This document shows, piece after piece, positions 17,320-26,818 of a DNA stretch of 64,000 nucleotides. The first letter of the stretch is position 1; every line of letters starts with the position of its first letter. Source of the DNA: Curvibacter microcysteis (GTDB lineage: Bacteria; Pseudomonadota; Gammaproteobacteria; Burkholderiales; Burkholderiaceae_C); assembly GCF_028649435.1 (NCBI RefSeq), contig NZ_JAQSIN010000008.1. One strand, given 5' to 3'. A program made the translations under genes and the position numbers. The notes below the pieces were generated by a model that saw only the letters and a list, made by a program, of their open reading frames with translations, had not been told where the DNA came from and did no database searches.

Positions 17320-19707
17320 CTATTTCGAGGCGGCTGGCGCAGCGGTCTCCGCCGCCGGCGCGGGGGGCTCGGCCTGGGCCGGGTGCAGGGCCAGGGCCGG
17401 GCTGATCACCTGGCCGTCCAGGCCCAGAGAGCGGATGAAACTGCCGTCGGCCCACTCGGCGTAGCGCCAGTCGCCCTCGGCGCGTACTACGCCTTCGGGC
17501 GCTTGCAGCTCTTGCACCGGCACATGGCGCAGGGCGGTGCTCATGTAGTCGATCCAGGCCGGCAGGGCCAGGGCCGAGCCGGAGGAACGGCTGCCCAGGC
17601 TCTTGGGCGTGTCGTGCCCCACCCAGACCACGGCCACCAAACCGGGCTGGAAGCCGGCAAACCAGGCATCGACCACGTCGTTGGTGGTGCCGGTCTTGCC
17701 ATACAGGTCGGGGCGTTTGAGCGTGGCCTGGGCACGCGCGGCCGTGCCCACGCGGGTCACGTCCTGCAACAGGCTGGCCACCAGGAAGGTGTTGCGCGCG
17801 GGCACCACGCGCTCGGCGTCGGCCAGGCTTTGCTCCGGGGCCTCGAACACGGTCTGGCCCTGCGCGTCGGTGATGCGGCGGATCCACTGCGGCTTGAGCC
17901 GGTAGCCCCCGTTGGCCAACACGCCATAGGCCGTGGCCAGTTGCAGCGGGTTGGTGCTGCCGCTGCCCAGGGCCTGGGTCAGGTTGTCGGGTTGGCGCTC
18001 GGGGTCGAAACCGAAGCGGCTGGTCCATTCGCGCGCCGCGTTCGGGCCCAGCAGTTGCAGCAGGCGGATCGACACCAGGTTCTTGGAGCGCGCCAGCGCG
18101 GTGCGCAGGCTGATCGGGCCGTCGGTGCTGCCGTCGTCGTTTTGCGGGTCCCAGTCGCCGACATTGGTCAGCGGGGCGTCGTTGATCACGGTCTCGGGCT
18201 GCACACCGTTCTCGATCGCGCCGGAGTAGATGAAAGGCTTGTAGCTGGAGCCCGGCTGGCGCCAGCCCTGGGTGACGTGGTTGAACTGGTTGCGGTGAAA
18301 GTCAAAGCCCCCCACCAGCGCGCGCACCTCGCCGTTGTGTGGGTCCAGCGAGACCAGGGCGCCTTCGGCCTCAGGCCACTGGGTCAACACCCAGTTCTTG
18401 CCTTGTTGCAGGGCGCGCAGCACGGCGCCGCGGCGTACGCGCAGTTTGTTCGGGGCATTGGCGGCCAGGCCAGGCTGGACCTGGCGCAGGGCCGCGCCGT
18501 CGAGGTGCAGCACCTCGCCCGAGGCCAACACCACGGTCACGGCCTTGGGCGAGGCCTGGGTGACGATGGCCACGCGCAGCTCTTCGTCGTCGTCAAAGTC
18601 CGACAGGGCCTGGGCCACCGCCGGGTCCTGGTCGTCCAGGTCCGCGGCCAGCTTTTCTTCGCCCTCGGGGCCGCGCCAGGGTTGGCGCAGCTCACGTTCG
18701 ATCAGGGTGCGGCGCAAGGCCTTGTAGGCAGCCTCCTGGTCGGCCGCACGCAAGGTGGTGGTGACGCGCAGGCCCGTGGTGTAGCTCAGCTCGCCATATT
18801 GGGCGTAGACCTGCTGACGCGCCATCTCGGCCACGTACTCGGCGTGCACATCGACCTCGTTGAGGCGGCGGATGCTGAGCTTTTGCGCCTTGGCCGCCTG
18901 GTACTGGTCCTCGTCGATCACGCCTTGCGAACGCATGCGCGACAAAGCCACCAGCTGGCGCGCCCGGGCGCGCTCAAAGTTGCGGATCGGGTTCACAAAA
19001 TAGGGGTTCTGCGGCAGGCCTGCCAGCATGGCGCACTCCGCTGGGTTCAGTGCCGACAGGGTCTTGCCAAAGTAAGTCTGTGCCGCCGCTTCAAAACCAT
19101 AGGCGCGCGAGCCCAGGTAGATCTGGTTCATGTACAGCTCCAGCACCTGGTCCTTGCTGAGCTGGGACTCGATCTTCAAGGACAGCAGCGCCTCCTTGAA
19201 CTTGCGGTCCAGGCTGCGCGAGCGGTTCAAGAAGAAGGTGCGCGCCACCTGCTGGGTGATGGTCGAGGCCCCCTGGATGCGCCCGCCGCTGAAGATGGAG
19301 CCCAAGGCCCGCACGATGCCAATCGGGTCAATGCCGTGGTGGCTGTAAAAGCGCGAGTCTTCCACCGCCAGCAGGCTGTCCTTCATGAGCTGGGGAATCT
19401 GGTCGATGCGCTGGTAGACCCGGCGCTCGCTGCCAAAACCGCCTATCTCCACGCCATCGGCGGTGTAGACGCGCAAGGGCTGCTTGGGCTGGTAATTGGA
19501 CAGCGCCGAGGTGTCCGGCAGCTGCGGGTACAGCAGCACGCCCGCCACCAAGATCAGCACCACCAGCGCAGCGCCCAGGCCCGCCAGGCCGAGCAACACA
19601 CCCCGCCAATGGGCCTTCAACCAGACCGGGAGGTCTGCCAGCTTGAATGAGGCAAAAGAAGGTAGACGCATGCGGGGGCTTGCAGGCAAAGCCGCCATTA
19701 TCGGCAT
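17320..19707 (-). CDS. mrcA: Penicillin-binding protein 1A (bifunctional peptidoglycan synthase)
   Basis: A 795-residue class A PBP. A cytoplasmic stretch and one transmembrane helix (about 36-60) precede the GT51 transglycosylase domain with its catalytic Glu in LLAVEDSRFYSHHGID (Glu116) and the motif GASTITQQVARTFFL. An OB-like insertion lies near 340-430. The transpeptidase domain has SSYK (nucleophile Ser487), SKN (in ARSKNLVS) and KTGTTND. It polymerises and cross-links peptidoglycan in the periplasm. The N-terminus has three possible ATGs (19707, 19698 and one near MRLPSF); the longest is given. In many betaproteobacteria mrcA neighbours pilM; here it does not. Confidence 0.93.
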   Translation of the reverse strand: MPIMAALPASPRMRLPSFASFKLADLPVWLKAHWRGVLLGLAGLGAALVVLILVAGVLLYPQLPDTSALSNYQPKQPLRVYTADGVEIGGFGSERRVYQRIDQIPQLMKDSLLAVEDSRFYSHHGIDPIGIVRALGSIFSGGRIQGASTITQQVARTFFLNRSRSLDRKFKEALLSLKIESQLSKDQVLELYMNQIYLGSRAYGFEAAAQTYFGKTLSALNPAECAMLAGLPQNPYFVNPIRNFERARARQLVALSRMRSQGVIDEDQYQAAKAQKLSIRRLNEVDVHAEYVAEMARQQVYAQYGELSYTTGLRVTTTLRAADQEAAYKALRRTLIERELRQPWRGPEGEEKLAADLDDQDPAVAQALSDFDDDEELRVAIVTQASPKAVTVVLASGEVLHLDGAALRQVQPGLAANAPNKLRVRRGAVLRALQQGKNWVLTQWPEAEGALVSLDPHNGEVRALVGGFDFHRNQFNHVTQGWRQPGSSYKPFIYSGAIENGVQPETVINDAPLTNVGDWDPQNDDGSTDGPISLRTALARSKNLVSIRLLQLLGPNAAREWTSRFGFDPERQPDNLTQALGSGSTNPLQLATAYGVLANGGYRLKPQWIRRITDAQGQTVFEAPEQSLADAERVVPARNTFLVASLLQDVTRVGTAARAQATLKRPDLYGKTGTTNDVVDAWFAGFQPGLVAVVWVGHDTPKSLGSRSSGSALALPAWIDYMSTALRHVPVQELQAPEGVVRAEGDWRYAEWADGSFIRSLGLDGQVISPALALHPAQAEPPAPAAETAAPAASK

Positions 19708-19788
19708 GTGGACGCCATCCTAGGGAAAGTGCCGGTGTTGCCCACCCCAGCCCCCCGTATAACGAAGGCTCCACACCAGGAGACCCCC

Positions 19789-20952
19789 ATGAAGAGATGT
19801 TGGATTCCCGCACTGACCCTGCTGGCCGTCTCGGCTGGCCCCACTTGGGCGCAAAGCCAGGGGGTCAGCAAAGACACCATCGTGATCGGCTCCATCCAGG
19901 ACCTGTCGGGGCCCTTGGCGGGCTTTGGCAAGCAAGACCGCCTGGGCATGATGCTGCGGGTGGACGAGATCAACGAACAAGGCGGCATCCACGGCCGCAA
20001 GATCAAGCTCCTGATCGAGGACTCGGGCTACGACCCCAAAAAGGCCGTGCTGGCAGCGCAAAAGCTGGTCAACCAGGACAAGATCTTCGCCATGGTGGCC
20101 CACATCGGCACCGCGCAGAACCTCGCCGCCATGCCGGTGCAGTTTGAAAAGAACGTGCTCAACTTCTACCCCATCACCGCCGCGCGCGAGATGTACGAGC
20201 CCTTCCACCGCCTGAAGTACTCCTTCGCAGCCACCTACTACGACCAAATCCGCCTGGCCGCCCCCAAGCTGATGCAGGAAAAGAACGCCAAAAAGATCTG
20301 CACCCTGTACCAAGACGACGAGTTCGGCCTGGAAGTCATGCGCGGCGGCGAAGCGGCGCTCAAGGCCCAGGGCCGTGAATTCACCGAAAAGACCTCTTAC
20401 AAGCGCGGCGCCACTGACTTTTCTTCACAAATCGCCAAGCTCAAAGCCGCCGACTGCGACTTCGTGGTGCTGGGCACCATCATCCGCGAGACCATCGGCG
20501 CCATTGGCGAGGCGCGCAAGACCGGCTTCAACCCCACGTTTTTGGGCTCCAGCGCGGCCTACACCGACCTGATCCACAAGCTGGGCGGCAAACCCATGGA
20601 CGGCTTGTACGCCACCATGACCGTGCAACACCCGTACCTGGATGAGGCCTCCCAGCCGCTGCGCTTCTGGGCCAACAAGTACAAGACCAAGTTCAACGAC
20701 GACCCCACGGTGTTCTCGGTCTACGGCTACCTGGCGGTGGACGCCTTTGCCCGCGCCGCGCAGAAAGCCGGCCCCAACCTGAGCACCGACAGCTTCATCA
20801 AGGCCATGGACACCATGGTCAACCCGCCCGACATCTTCGGCAGCCCCGAGTCCAGCTTCGGCCCGCAAAAGCGCCTGGGCAACGACTTGAGTCGCCTGTC
20901 GCAAATCCAGGACGGCAAATGGAAAGTGGTGTCGGACTATGTGAAGCCCTGA
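19789..20952 (+). CDS. Liv-type ABC transporter substrate-binding protein, copy 2
   Basis: A 387-residue binding protein with signal peptide (MKRCWIPALTLLAVSAGPTWAQ). The ATG at 19789 has CAGGAG upstream. By eye it is very similar over its whole mature length to the protein at 11876-13042: the same SQGVSK start, SIQDLSGPLAG, GGIHGRK, EDSGYDPKKAVLAAQKLVNQ, AREMYEP and C-terminal LSQ-QDGKWKVVS. It stands alone between mrcA and a terminator, so it must have its own promoter. It probably delivers a related ligand to the same LivHMGF complex. This is a likely ancient local duplication, not a recent one, because synonymous and amino-acid differences are spread throughout. Confidence 0.92.
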   Translation: MKRCWIPALTLLAVSAGPTWAQSQGVSKDTIVIGSIQDLSGPLAGFGKQDRLGMMLRVDEINEQGGIHGRKIKLLIEDSGYDPKKAVLAAQKLVNQDKIFAMVAHIGTAQNLAAMPVQFEKNVLNFYPITAAREMYEPFHRLKYSFAATYYDQIRLAAPKLMQEKNAKKICTLYQDDEFGLEVMRGGEAALKAQGREFTEKTSYKRGATDFSSQIAKLKAADCDFVVLGTIIRETIGAIGEARKTGFNPTFLGSSAAYTDLIHKLGGKPMDGLYATMTVQHPYLDEASQPLRFWANKYKTKFNDDPTVFSVYGYLAVDAFARAAQKAGPNLSTDSFIKAMDTMVNPPDIFGSPESSFGPQKRLGNDLSRLSQIQDGKWKVVSDYVKP

Positions 20953-21009
20953 GGGGCTGGGGGCCCGACCGCGGCGAACCGCCATCAGCGGCAGCACCCG
21001 ATATCAACC

Positions 21010-21037
21010 AAAAGGCCAACCCGTGGGTTGGCCTTTT
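21010..21037. terminator. Bidirectional rho-independent terminator
   Basis: Perfect 13-bp stem (AAAAGGCCAACCC, 2-nt loop, GGGTTGGCCTTTT). It follows the second binding-protein gene by about 58 bp and faces the convergent TPR membrane-protein gene, so it can act on both strands. Confidence 0.9.
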
Positions 21038-21097
21038 GCGTGGAGGGGGGACTGACGGAGCACCAGGTACAAAACCGGCTGCGCTCCGCACGGAGAC

Positions 21098-22105
21098 TCA
21101 CCAGTTGTTGTCGTCCGAGCCCCCAGCGTCGCCGCTGCTGTCCCAGGAGTCCGACGAGCCACTGCCAGCATCGAAGGCGCCGTAGTCGGGCGGGTTGTCG
21201 ATGGGGGTGTAGCCGCCGCTGGTGTCGTTCACGCTGTGGCCACTGCCCGACTGGGACCCCGAGCCTGCACTGCCGCTGCTGCGATCGTCACCATGCTCCA
21301 GCACCTTGGCCAGGCCGTAGCCGGCGGCAGCACCGGCCAAGCCGCCCAACACCACACCGCCAATGCCAGGGCCCGACGAGGCGGGCGCACCATAGCCTGG
21401 CTGGCCATAACCAGGTTGACCATAGACCGGAGGCTGGCCGTAGCCCGGCGCCGTGGGAGCGCGACCAAAGCCGTTGCCCCCCATGGCGGCACCGGCACCG
21501 GCGCCCACTCCGGCACCCGCCATGGCCGGGGCCGGCGGGGTCAGCACGCGCGAAGCGATCTTCCAGACCACGAACAGCACACCGCCGGCGATCACGAGGT
21601 AAAACCAGGGAAAGCCCCCGCCCGAGGCCGGCGCGCTGGCCGGGGACTTGCTCACCGGGGCCGGGGTGGCCGCAGGCGTGTTCAGCGGCGCACCCGCGCT
21701 GGCGTTGCTGCTGGCCGGCGAGGACAGGGCGGGCTTGTTGTCAGACAGCGGGATCTTGTCGAGCAGGGTGCGGAAACGCTGCGGGTCGGATGCGAACTTG
21801 AGGCTGGGGTCCAGGCGCTGGGCTTCCAGCAAGGCCTGACGGGCGTCGCCGTTGCGGCCTTCGCGGGCCAGCACTTCACCCAGTTCGTAATGGGCCTTGG
21901 CGCTGTTGGGCTTTTCTTTGAGCACTTCGCGCAGCAGGGTCTCGGCCTGGCGGTACTCGCCGGCATTGACGGCTTGCTCAATGTCTTTGGGGGTGGGCAG
22001 GGCCCAGGCGAACGAGGCGGCCAGCACCAGGGCCAGGCCCGCCAGCCAGTGGCGACCACGGTGTGCGCCCGAGCGGGCCGACAAAAAAGACGGGGCGGTC
22101 AACAT
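21098..22105 (-). CDS. Exported TPR protein with low-complexity Gly/Tyr/Pro tail
   Basis: A 335-residue protein, start at 22105 after AAGGAG. A signal sequence (ALVLAASFAWALPTP) is followed by a TPR-like helical hairpin (about 38-105: ALPTPKDIEQAVNAGEYRQAETLL, KAHYELGEVLAREGRNGDARQAL). A Ser/Ala/Pro-rich linker leads to one transmembrane helix (FPWFYLVIAGGVLFVVWKIA, about 168-187). After that comes a Gly-rich region with GYGQP-type repeats and an acidic Ser/Gly/Asp tail ending DDNNW. The tail resembles the low-complexity ends of TPM-domain proteins. Function unknown; membrane-anchored scaffold or envelope-stress role is a guess. Confidence 0.75.
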   Translation of the reverse strand: MLTAPSFLSARSGAHRGRHWLAGLALVLAASFAWALPTPKDIEQAVNAGEYRQAETLLREVLKEKPNSAKAHYELGEVLAREGRNGDARQALLEAQRLDPSLKFASDPQRFRTLLDKIPLSDNKPALSSPASSNASAGAPLNTPAATPAPVSKSPASAPASGGGFPWFYLVIAGGVLFVVWKIASRVLTPPAPAMAGAGVGAGAGAAMGGNGFGRAPTAPGYGQPPVYGQPGYGQPGYGAPASSGPGIGGVVLGGLAGAAAGYGLAKVLEHGDDRSSGSAGSGSQSGSGHSVNDTSGGYTPIDNPPDYGAFDAGSGSSDSWDSSGDAGGSDDNNW

Positions 22106-22218
22106 GGATCAGAACTCCTTCAGAGAACAGGCCGGCCCGCCGCAGCATGCAACGGGAGCCAGCCCGCATTCTCAACGCCATATGGAGGGTGGCAACCCAC
22201 AAACAAGCCCCTGAAGAA

Positions 22219-23115
22219 CTAATTTACAAATGCCGCAGCCGGCGCCGGCGCCAGGCCCAGCAGCTGCCGCGCCTCGGCTGGGCTGGCCACGTCGCGCCCC
22301 GCGTCCCGGGCGTAGCGCGCCAGCTGTTCAATCAACGGGCCGTTGCTGCGCACTTTCTCGCCATCGGGCAGGTAAAAAGTGTCTTCCAGACCACTGCGCA
22401 GGTGGCCGCCCAGCTCGGCGGTGCGGCGGTGCACGGGCCAGATCTCGGCGCGGCCGATCACCGTGCTTTGCCAGGGCGCGCCCGGCAGCTTGAGCTTGAG
22501 CAGGATCGGCAGCAGCTCCGGGTCGGCTGGCATGCCCGAGGCCACGCCCATGACAAAGTTGTACTCGGGCAGGCCGGTGTACAGCCCGGTCTGCACATAC
22601 ATCTCGACGCAGCGCACGATGCCCACATCAAAGCACTCGAACTCGGGCTTGGTGCCGGTCTCGTGCATCACGTCGATGAAGTCCTTCACCTTGGCGGGCG
22701 GGTTGTCGAACAGCATCGGTGGCCAGGCCCAGCGCCCGTCGGCGCGCACCTTGAGGTAGTTGAGCGAGCCCGCGTTGCAGGCCGCCATTTCGGGCCGGGT
22801 GGCGCGCAGGCAGTCCAGCGGGCCCTGGTAGTCGGGGCCGACCACGCCGGTGGTCTGGTTGATGATCAAGCCGGGGCAGGCCTCGCGCATGGCCTCGGTG
22901 CAGGCCAGGGCCACGGCCGGGTCCCAGCTCGGCAGGTGGCCGCGCCCCGGGTTTTGATCGCGGAAGTGCACATGCACCACCGAGGCGCCGGCGTCGTAGG
23001 CACGGCGCGCCTCGGCGGCCAGCTCGGCCGGGCTGACCGGCACGGCGTGCTGGCCCGGGTCGGTCAAAACGCCGGTGATGGAACAGGTGATGATGGCCTT
23101 GTCGCTGGGGCTCAT
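22219..23115 (-). CDS. Beta-keto acid cleavage enzyme (BKACE, DUF849 family)
   Basis: A 298-residue protein of the 3-keto-5-aminohexanoate cleavage family. These enzymes react a beta-keto acid with acetyl-CoA to give acetoacetate and a new acyl-CoA, using a divalent metal. The metal-binding pair HVHFRD (His48, His50), the N-terminal IITCSITG, the central PEFECFDVG and the C-terminal segment RSGLEDTFYLPDGEKV are family landmarks. It has a strong AAGGAG site and lies 51 bp after the thioesterase gene, as the last gene of the TetR-led operon. Its specificity cannot be predicted; in this context a branched 3-oxo acid is plausible. Confidence 0.85.
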   Translation of the reverse strand: MSPSDKAIITCSITGVLTDPGQHAVPVSPAELAAEARRAYDAGASVVHVHFRDQNPGRGHLPSWDPAVALACTEAMREACPGLIINQTTGVVGPDYQGPLDCLRATRPEMAACNAGSLNYLKVRADGRWAWPPMLFDNPPAKVKDFIDVMHETGTKPEFECFDVGIVRCVEMYVQTGLYTGLPEYNFVMGVASGMPADPELLPILLKLKLPGAPWQSTVIGRAEIWPVHRRTAELGGHLRSGLEDTFYLPDGEKVRSNGPLIEQLARYARDAGRDVASPAEARQLLGLAPAPAAAFVN

Positions 23116-23166
23116 GGGTGTCTCCTTCGGGATGAAACAAACCAGTGCGCCCGGACCAGGCGCACC

Positions 23167-23652
23167 TCAAGAAACGATGTAGGCCCCGGTGCCCGTGGAC
23201 ATCAGGGTGCCGTCGGGGCCGCGGAACTCCATGCGCGTGGAGGCCACGCGCGAGCCCAGGCGCAGCACCTCGGCGTGCAGGGTGAAGTACTCGCCAATGG
23301 CGGGGCGCAGGTAGTCGATGCGCAGGTCGATGGTGCCGAGCTTGGCAAAACGCTTGAGCCGGTCCAGCGGCGGCTCGTCCATGTGGCGCGCGCCGATGGC
23401 GGCCATCACCGCCAGGCCCCCCAGCGCGTCCAGGCCGGCCGCGGCGACGCCGCCGTGCAGTCGGTTGTAGCTGAAGTGGCCGATCAGCTCGCGCTTCATG
23501 TCGATGCGCGCGGTCACGGTCTCGGGCTTGAGCGAGGTGATCTTCAGGCCGAGCACGGTGTTGAAGACGATCATTTCTTCAAAGATCTTCTTCAGGCCGG
23601 TTTCAAACTCGGGCTCAAAGGCGTCGGGCAGGGGGGCGTGGGTTTTGCTCAT
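23167..23652 (-). CDS. PaaI-type hotdog thioesterase
   Basis: A 161-residue hotdog-fold protein. The core LHGGVAAAGLDALGGLAV is the PaaI/4HBT helix motif that holds the thioester, and IDLRIDYLRPA is the typical central strand. The start ATG at 23652 overlaps the stop of the acyl-CoA dehydrogenase gene (ATGA); an ATG three codons upstream exists. Enzymes of this type release CoA from stalled acyl-CoA intermediates, often aromatic or branched ones. The coupling to the operon suggests CoA salvage during breakdown of the pathway substrate. Confidence 0.85.
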   Translation of the reverse strand: MSKTHAPLPDAFEPEFETGLKKIFEEMIVFNTVLGLKITSLKPETVTARIDMKRELIGHFSYNRLHGGVAAAGLDALGGLAVMAAIGARHMDEPPLDRLKRFAKLGTIDLRIDYLRPAIGEYFTLHAEVLRLGSRVASTRMEFRGPDGTLMSTGTGAYIVS

Positions 23653-24821
23653 AAGCCCCATTGTCGGGCGGCCAGGTCTTTCATGATTTCCTCGGCGCCG
23701 CCGCCAATCATCATGACCTTGACCTCGCGGTACAGGCGCTCGCTGACGGTGCCGCGCATGAAGCCCATGCCGCCGAGGATTTGCACCGCCTGGTCGGCGC
23801 AGAACTGCATGGTCTGGGTGCTGTGGTTTTTCAGCAGGCAGACCTGCGCCACCCAGTCGGCGCCCGTGTCTCCGGCATCGGCACGGGCCGCCACGGCCTC
23901 CAGCCAGGCGGCGGTGGACTGGATGCGCATCTGCATGTCGACCAGCTTGTGGCGGATCACCTGGCGCTCGACCAGGGCCGCACCAAAGGTGTGGCGCTGG
24001 CGCGCCCAGGCCAGGGCCTCGTCGAAGCAGGCTTCGCTGAAGCCCAAGGCCGCCGCCGACATGCCAAAACGCTCGGCATTGAAGTTGCCCATGATCATGC
24101 GAAAGCCCTGCCCCTCCTCGCCCAGGCGGTAACGGGCCGGCACGCGCACGCGGTCAAAGTGCAGTTGCGCGGTGTCCGAGCAGTGCCAGCCCATTTTTTG
24201 CAGCGGCCGCCGCGTGAGGCCCGCGCTGTGGCCCGGCACCACGATCATCGAGATGCCGCCCGCGCCCTTGCTGCCGGGCTCGCCCGTGCGCACCGCGACG
24301 GTGAGCCAGTCGGCGCGCAGGCCCGAGGTGATGAAGGTCTTTTCGCCCTCGATCACGTAGTCGTCGCCGTCGCGCCGGGCCGTGCAGCGCAGCGCCGCCA
24401 CGTCCGAGCCGCCACCGGGCTCGGTGATGGCCAGCGCGGCGATCTGCTCGCCACGCAGCACCGGCGGGATCACCTCCTGGCACAGCGCCGCGCTGCCATG
24501 CGCCAGCACCGGCGGCAAACCGATGTTGTGCGACAGCAGGCTGGCCAGCACGCCGCCGCTGCCGCCATGCCGGCACAGGGCCTGCCACAGCGACAGGCGC
24601 AGCGCGTACGGCGCGGGCGTGCCGCCATGGGCCTCGGGGTAGCCCAGGCCGAGCAGGCCCAGGTCGCCCGCGCGCCGGTACAGCGCGCGCGGAAACTCGC
24701 CCGCCGCATCCCAGTCGCTGACATGGGGGGCGATCTCCTCGCGGGCGAAGCGGGCCACCAGGTCGCTCAGGGCGGCCCGGTCGGCGCGCAGTTCATCGGG
24801 GTTCATCGGGATGGGGCTCAT
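23649..24821 (-). CDS. Acyl-CoA dehydrogenase, second copy of the cluster
   Basis: A 390-residue flavoprotein that would introduce a 2,3-double bond into an acyl-CoA, passing electrons to ETF. Motifs: ALAITEPGGGSDVAAL (FAD contact), YVIEGEKTFITSG, and GGMGFMRGTVSERLYREVK. The Glu normally found before GT near the C-terminus is replaced by Gly (MIGGGAEEI); a Glu in FNAERFGM (Glu250) stands at the alternative position used by isovaleryl-CoA dehydrogenase. It overlaps both neighbours by 4 nt. It is distinctly different from the dehydrogenase at 27632-28810, so it probably acts at another step, such as later beta-oxidation. Confidence 0.9.
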   Translation of the reverse strand: MSPIPMNPDELRADRAALSDLVARFAREEIAPHVSDWDAAGEFPRALYRRAGDLGLLGLGYPEAHGGTPAPYALRLSLWQALCRHGGSGGVLASLLSHNIGLPPVLAHGSAALCQEVIPPVLRGEQIAALAITEPGGGSDVAALRCTARRDGDDYVIEGEKTFITSGLRADWLTVAVRTGEPGSKGAGGISMIVVPGHSAGLTRRPLQKMGWHCSDTAQLHFDRVRVPARYRLGEEGQGFRMIMGNFNAERFGMSAAALGFSEACFDEALAWARQRHTFGAALVERQVIRHKLVDMQMRIQSTAAWLEAVAARADAGDTGADWVAQVCLLKNHSTQTMQFCADQAVQILGGMGFMRGTVSERLYREVKVMMIGGGAEEIMKDLAARQWGL

Positions 24822-26818
24822 GCCACGGACTCCAAAACGGGGGCGGCTGCAGGCTGGGCCGGCGCCAGCCGCAACAGGACTTGACCCGGCGCCACCTGCT
24901 GGCCTGGTGCCACCAGCAGCTCCGCCACCTGGGCGGGGGCGCTGGCCGCGATCACATGCTCGAGCTTCATGGACTCGATCACCAGCAGTGGCTGGCCCGC
25001 CAGCAGGGCCTGACCGGGCGCCACGTCGACCCGCAGCACGCGGCCATTGAAGGGCGCACGCAGCACGCGCGCGGCCTCGCCCTCGCCGGCCCGGCGCAGC
25101 GGCTCAAAGCTGGCGTCCTCCAGCCAGCCATCGACACCAGCAAGCTGCACATGCCAGCGTCGCCCGGCCAGGGCCACGGCGCGCACGGACCACTGGCGGC
25201 CGTCCAGGCTCAGCAGCAGGCGGCCATCGGCCAGTGGCTGCAGGCCCAGCTGGAAGGGCTGGCCCTGGGGGTCGCGCCCCTGCAAAACGCCCTGCCCGGC
25301 CTCGCCCACCGACCAGCTTTGCACCTGGTCGCGGTGGCGCAGGCGCAACGGGCGCTCCAACGTGCAGGCCAGCTGCGCGGCCGGCGCGCGCGCCAGCCAC
25401 CCCAGGGCCGGGCCGACCGAGGCCAGGGCCTGCTGCTCGGCCGCCAACAGGCCGGCGCGCAAGGCCGGGCCGTGCTGCTGCACAAAAGGGATCAGGGCCT
25501 GGCCGGCGCGGAACTCGGGGTGGTCCAGGCAGGCGGCCAGGAAGGCGCGGTTGCTCGGCAGGCCCAGCAGCTCGGTCTGGGCCAGGGCCCGCAGCAGGTG
25601 CTCGATGGCCGCCTCGCGCGTGGGGCCGTGGGCGATCAGCTTGCCCAGCAGGGGGTCGTAGTGCGGGCTGACCTCGGTGCCGGTGGCCAGGGCGTGGTCA
25701 AAGCGCAGGCCGCCCAGGCCGGCGCGCTCGAAGTGGCGCGTGCCGGGCGGCTCGCTGAAGTGCAGCAGACGCCCGGTGTGCGGGCGGAAGTGCTCGTCCT
25801 CGGCACACAGGCGCAGCTCGATGGCATGGCCTTCGAATCGGACCTGCTCCTGGCGCAGCGGCAACGGCTCACCGCGCGCCACGCGCAGCTGCCACTCGAC
25901 CAGGTCCAGCCCGGTCAGGGCCTCGGTGACCGGGTGCTCGACCTGGAGCCGGGTGTTCATCTCCATCAGGTAGAAGTCGCTGCCGTCGAGCAGAAACTCC
26001 ACCGTGCCCGCGCCCACATAGCCCGCCGCCCGGGCCAGGGCCACGGCGCAGTCGCCCATGCGCTGGCGCAAGGCTGCGTCCACCGCCGGGCTGGGCGCTT
26101 CTTCAATGATCTTCTGGTGCCGGCGCTGCACCGAGCAATCGCGCTCGCCCAGGTGGATGCAGTGGCCCAGCGTGTCGGCAAACACCTGCAGCTCGACATG
26201 GCGCGGCGCCAGCAAGGCGCGTTCGATCAGCAGGTCGCCACAGCCAAAGCCGGCCAGCGCCTCGGAGCGGGCACTGGCCAGCGCGGCGGCCAGCTCGGCG
26301 GGCTGGGTCACCAGGCGCATGCCGCGCCCGCCACCGCCCGCCACCGCCTTGACCATCACGGGGTAGCCGATGCGCTCGGCCTCGGTGGCGAAGCGCTCGG
26401 GGCGCTGATCCTCGCCCGCGTAGCCGGGCAGGCAGGGCACGCCTTGGGATTGGGCCAGCACCTTGGCCGCCGCCTTGCTGCCCAGCGCCTGGATGGCGTG
26501 CGGCGGCGGGCCCACCCAGGCCAGCCCCGCGTCGAGCACCGCCTGGGCGAAGTCGGCGTTCTCGCTCAGAAAGCCATAGCCCGGGTGCACCGCGTCGGCG
26601 CCGGTGGCGCGAGCCGCCGCCAGCAGGCGGTCCACGCGCAGGTAGCTGTCGGCCGAGCGGCTGCCGCCCAGCGCAAAGGCCTGGCCGGCCTCGCGCACAT
26701 GCAGGGCCTCGGCGTCGGGCTCGGAGAACACCGCCACCGTCTCCAGGCCCAGCGCGTGGGCGCTGCGGATGATGCGGCGGGCGATTTCGCCGCGGTTGGC
26801 GATCAAGAGGCGTTTCAT
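24818..26818 (-). CDS. atuF: Acyl-CoA carboxylase alpha subunit (biotin carboxylase plus biotin carrier)
   Basis: A 666-residue subunit. The biotin carboxylase part (about 1-450) begins RLLIANRGEIARRIIRSAHALG and contains the ATP-grasp segment VMVKAVAGGGGRGMRLV and FLLDGSDFYLMEMNTRLQVEHPVTE. A BT-like middle region links to the carrier domain, where the biotinylated residue is Lys618 in IESMKLEHV. The common word is AMKM; ESMKLEH is a known variant. It pairs with the carboxyltransferase at 28858-30471. Length and position match AtuF, the alpha subunit of geranyl-CoA carboxylase; methylcrotonyl-CoA carboxylase alpha is the alternative. The symbol is tentative. Confidence 0.85.
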   Translation of the reverse strand: MKRLLIANRGEIARRIIRSAHALGLETVAVFSEPDAEALHVREAGQAFALGGSRSADSYLRVDRLLAAARATGADAVHPGYGFLSENADFAQAVLDAGLAWVGPPPHAIQALGSKAAAKVLAQSQGVPCLPGYAGEDQRPERFATEAERIGYPVMVKAVAGGGGRGMRLVTQPAELAAALASARSEALAGFGCGDLLIERALLAPRHVELQVFADTLGHCIHLGERDCSVQRRHQKIIEEAPSPAVDAALRQRMGDCAVALARAAGYVGAGTVEFLLDGSDFYLMEMNTRLQVEHPVTEALTGLDLVEWQLRVARGEPLPLRQEQVRFEGHAIELRLCAEDEHFRPHTGRLLHFSEPPGTRHFERAGLGGLRFDHALATGTEVSPHYDPLLGKLIAHGPTREAAIEHLLRALAQTELLGLPSNRAFLAACLDHPEFRAGQALIPFVQQHGPALRAGLLAAEQQALASVGPALGWLARAPAAQLACTLERPLRLRHRDQVQSWSVGEAGQGVLQGRDPQGQPFQLGLQPLADGRLLLSLDGRQWSVRAVALAGRRWHVQLAGVDGWLEDASFEPLRRAGEGEAARVLRAPFNGRVLRVDVAPGQALLAGQPLLVIESMKLEHVIAASAPAQVAELLVAPGQQVAPGQVLLRLAPAQPAAAPVLESVA

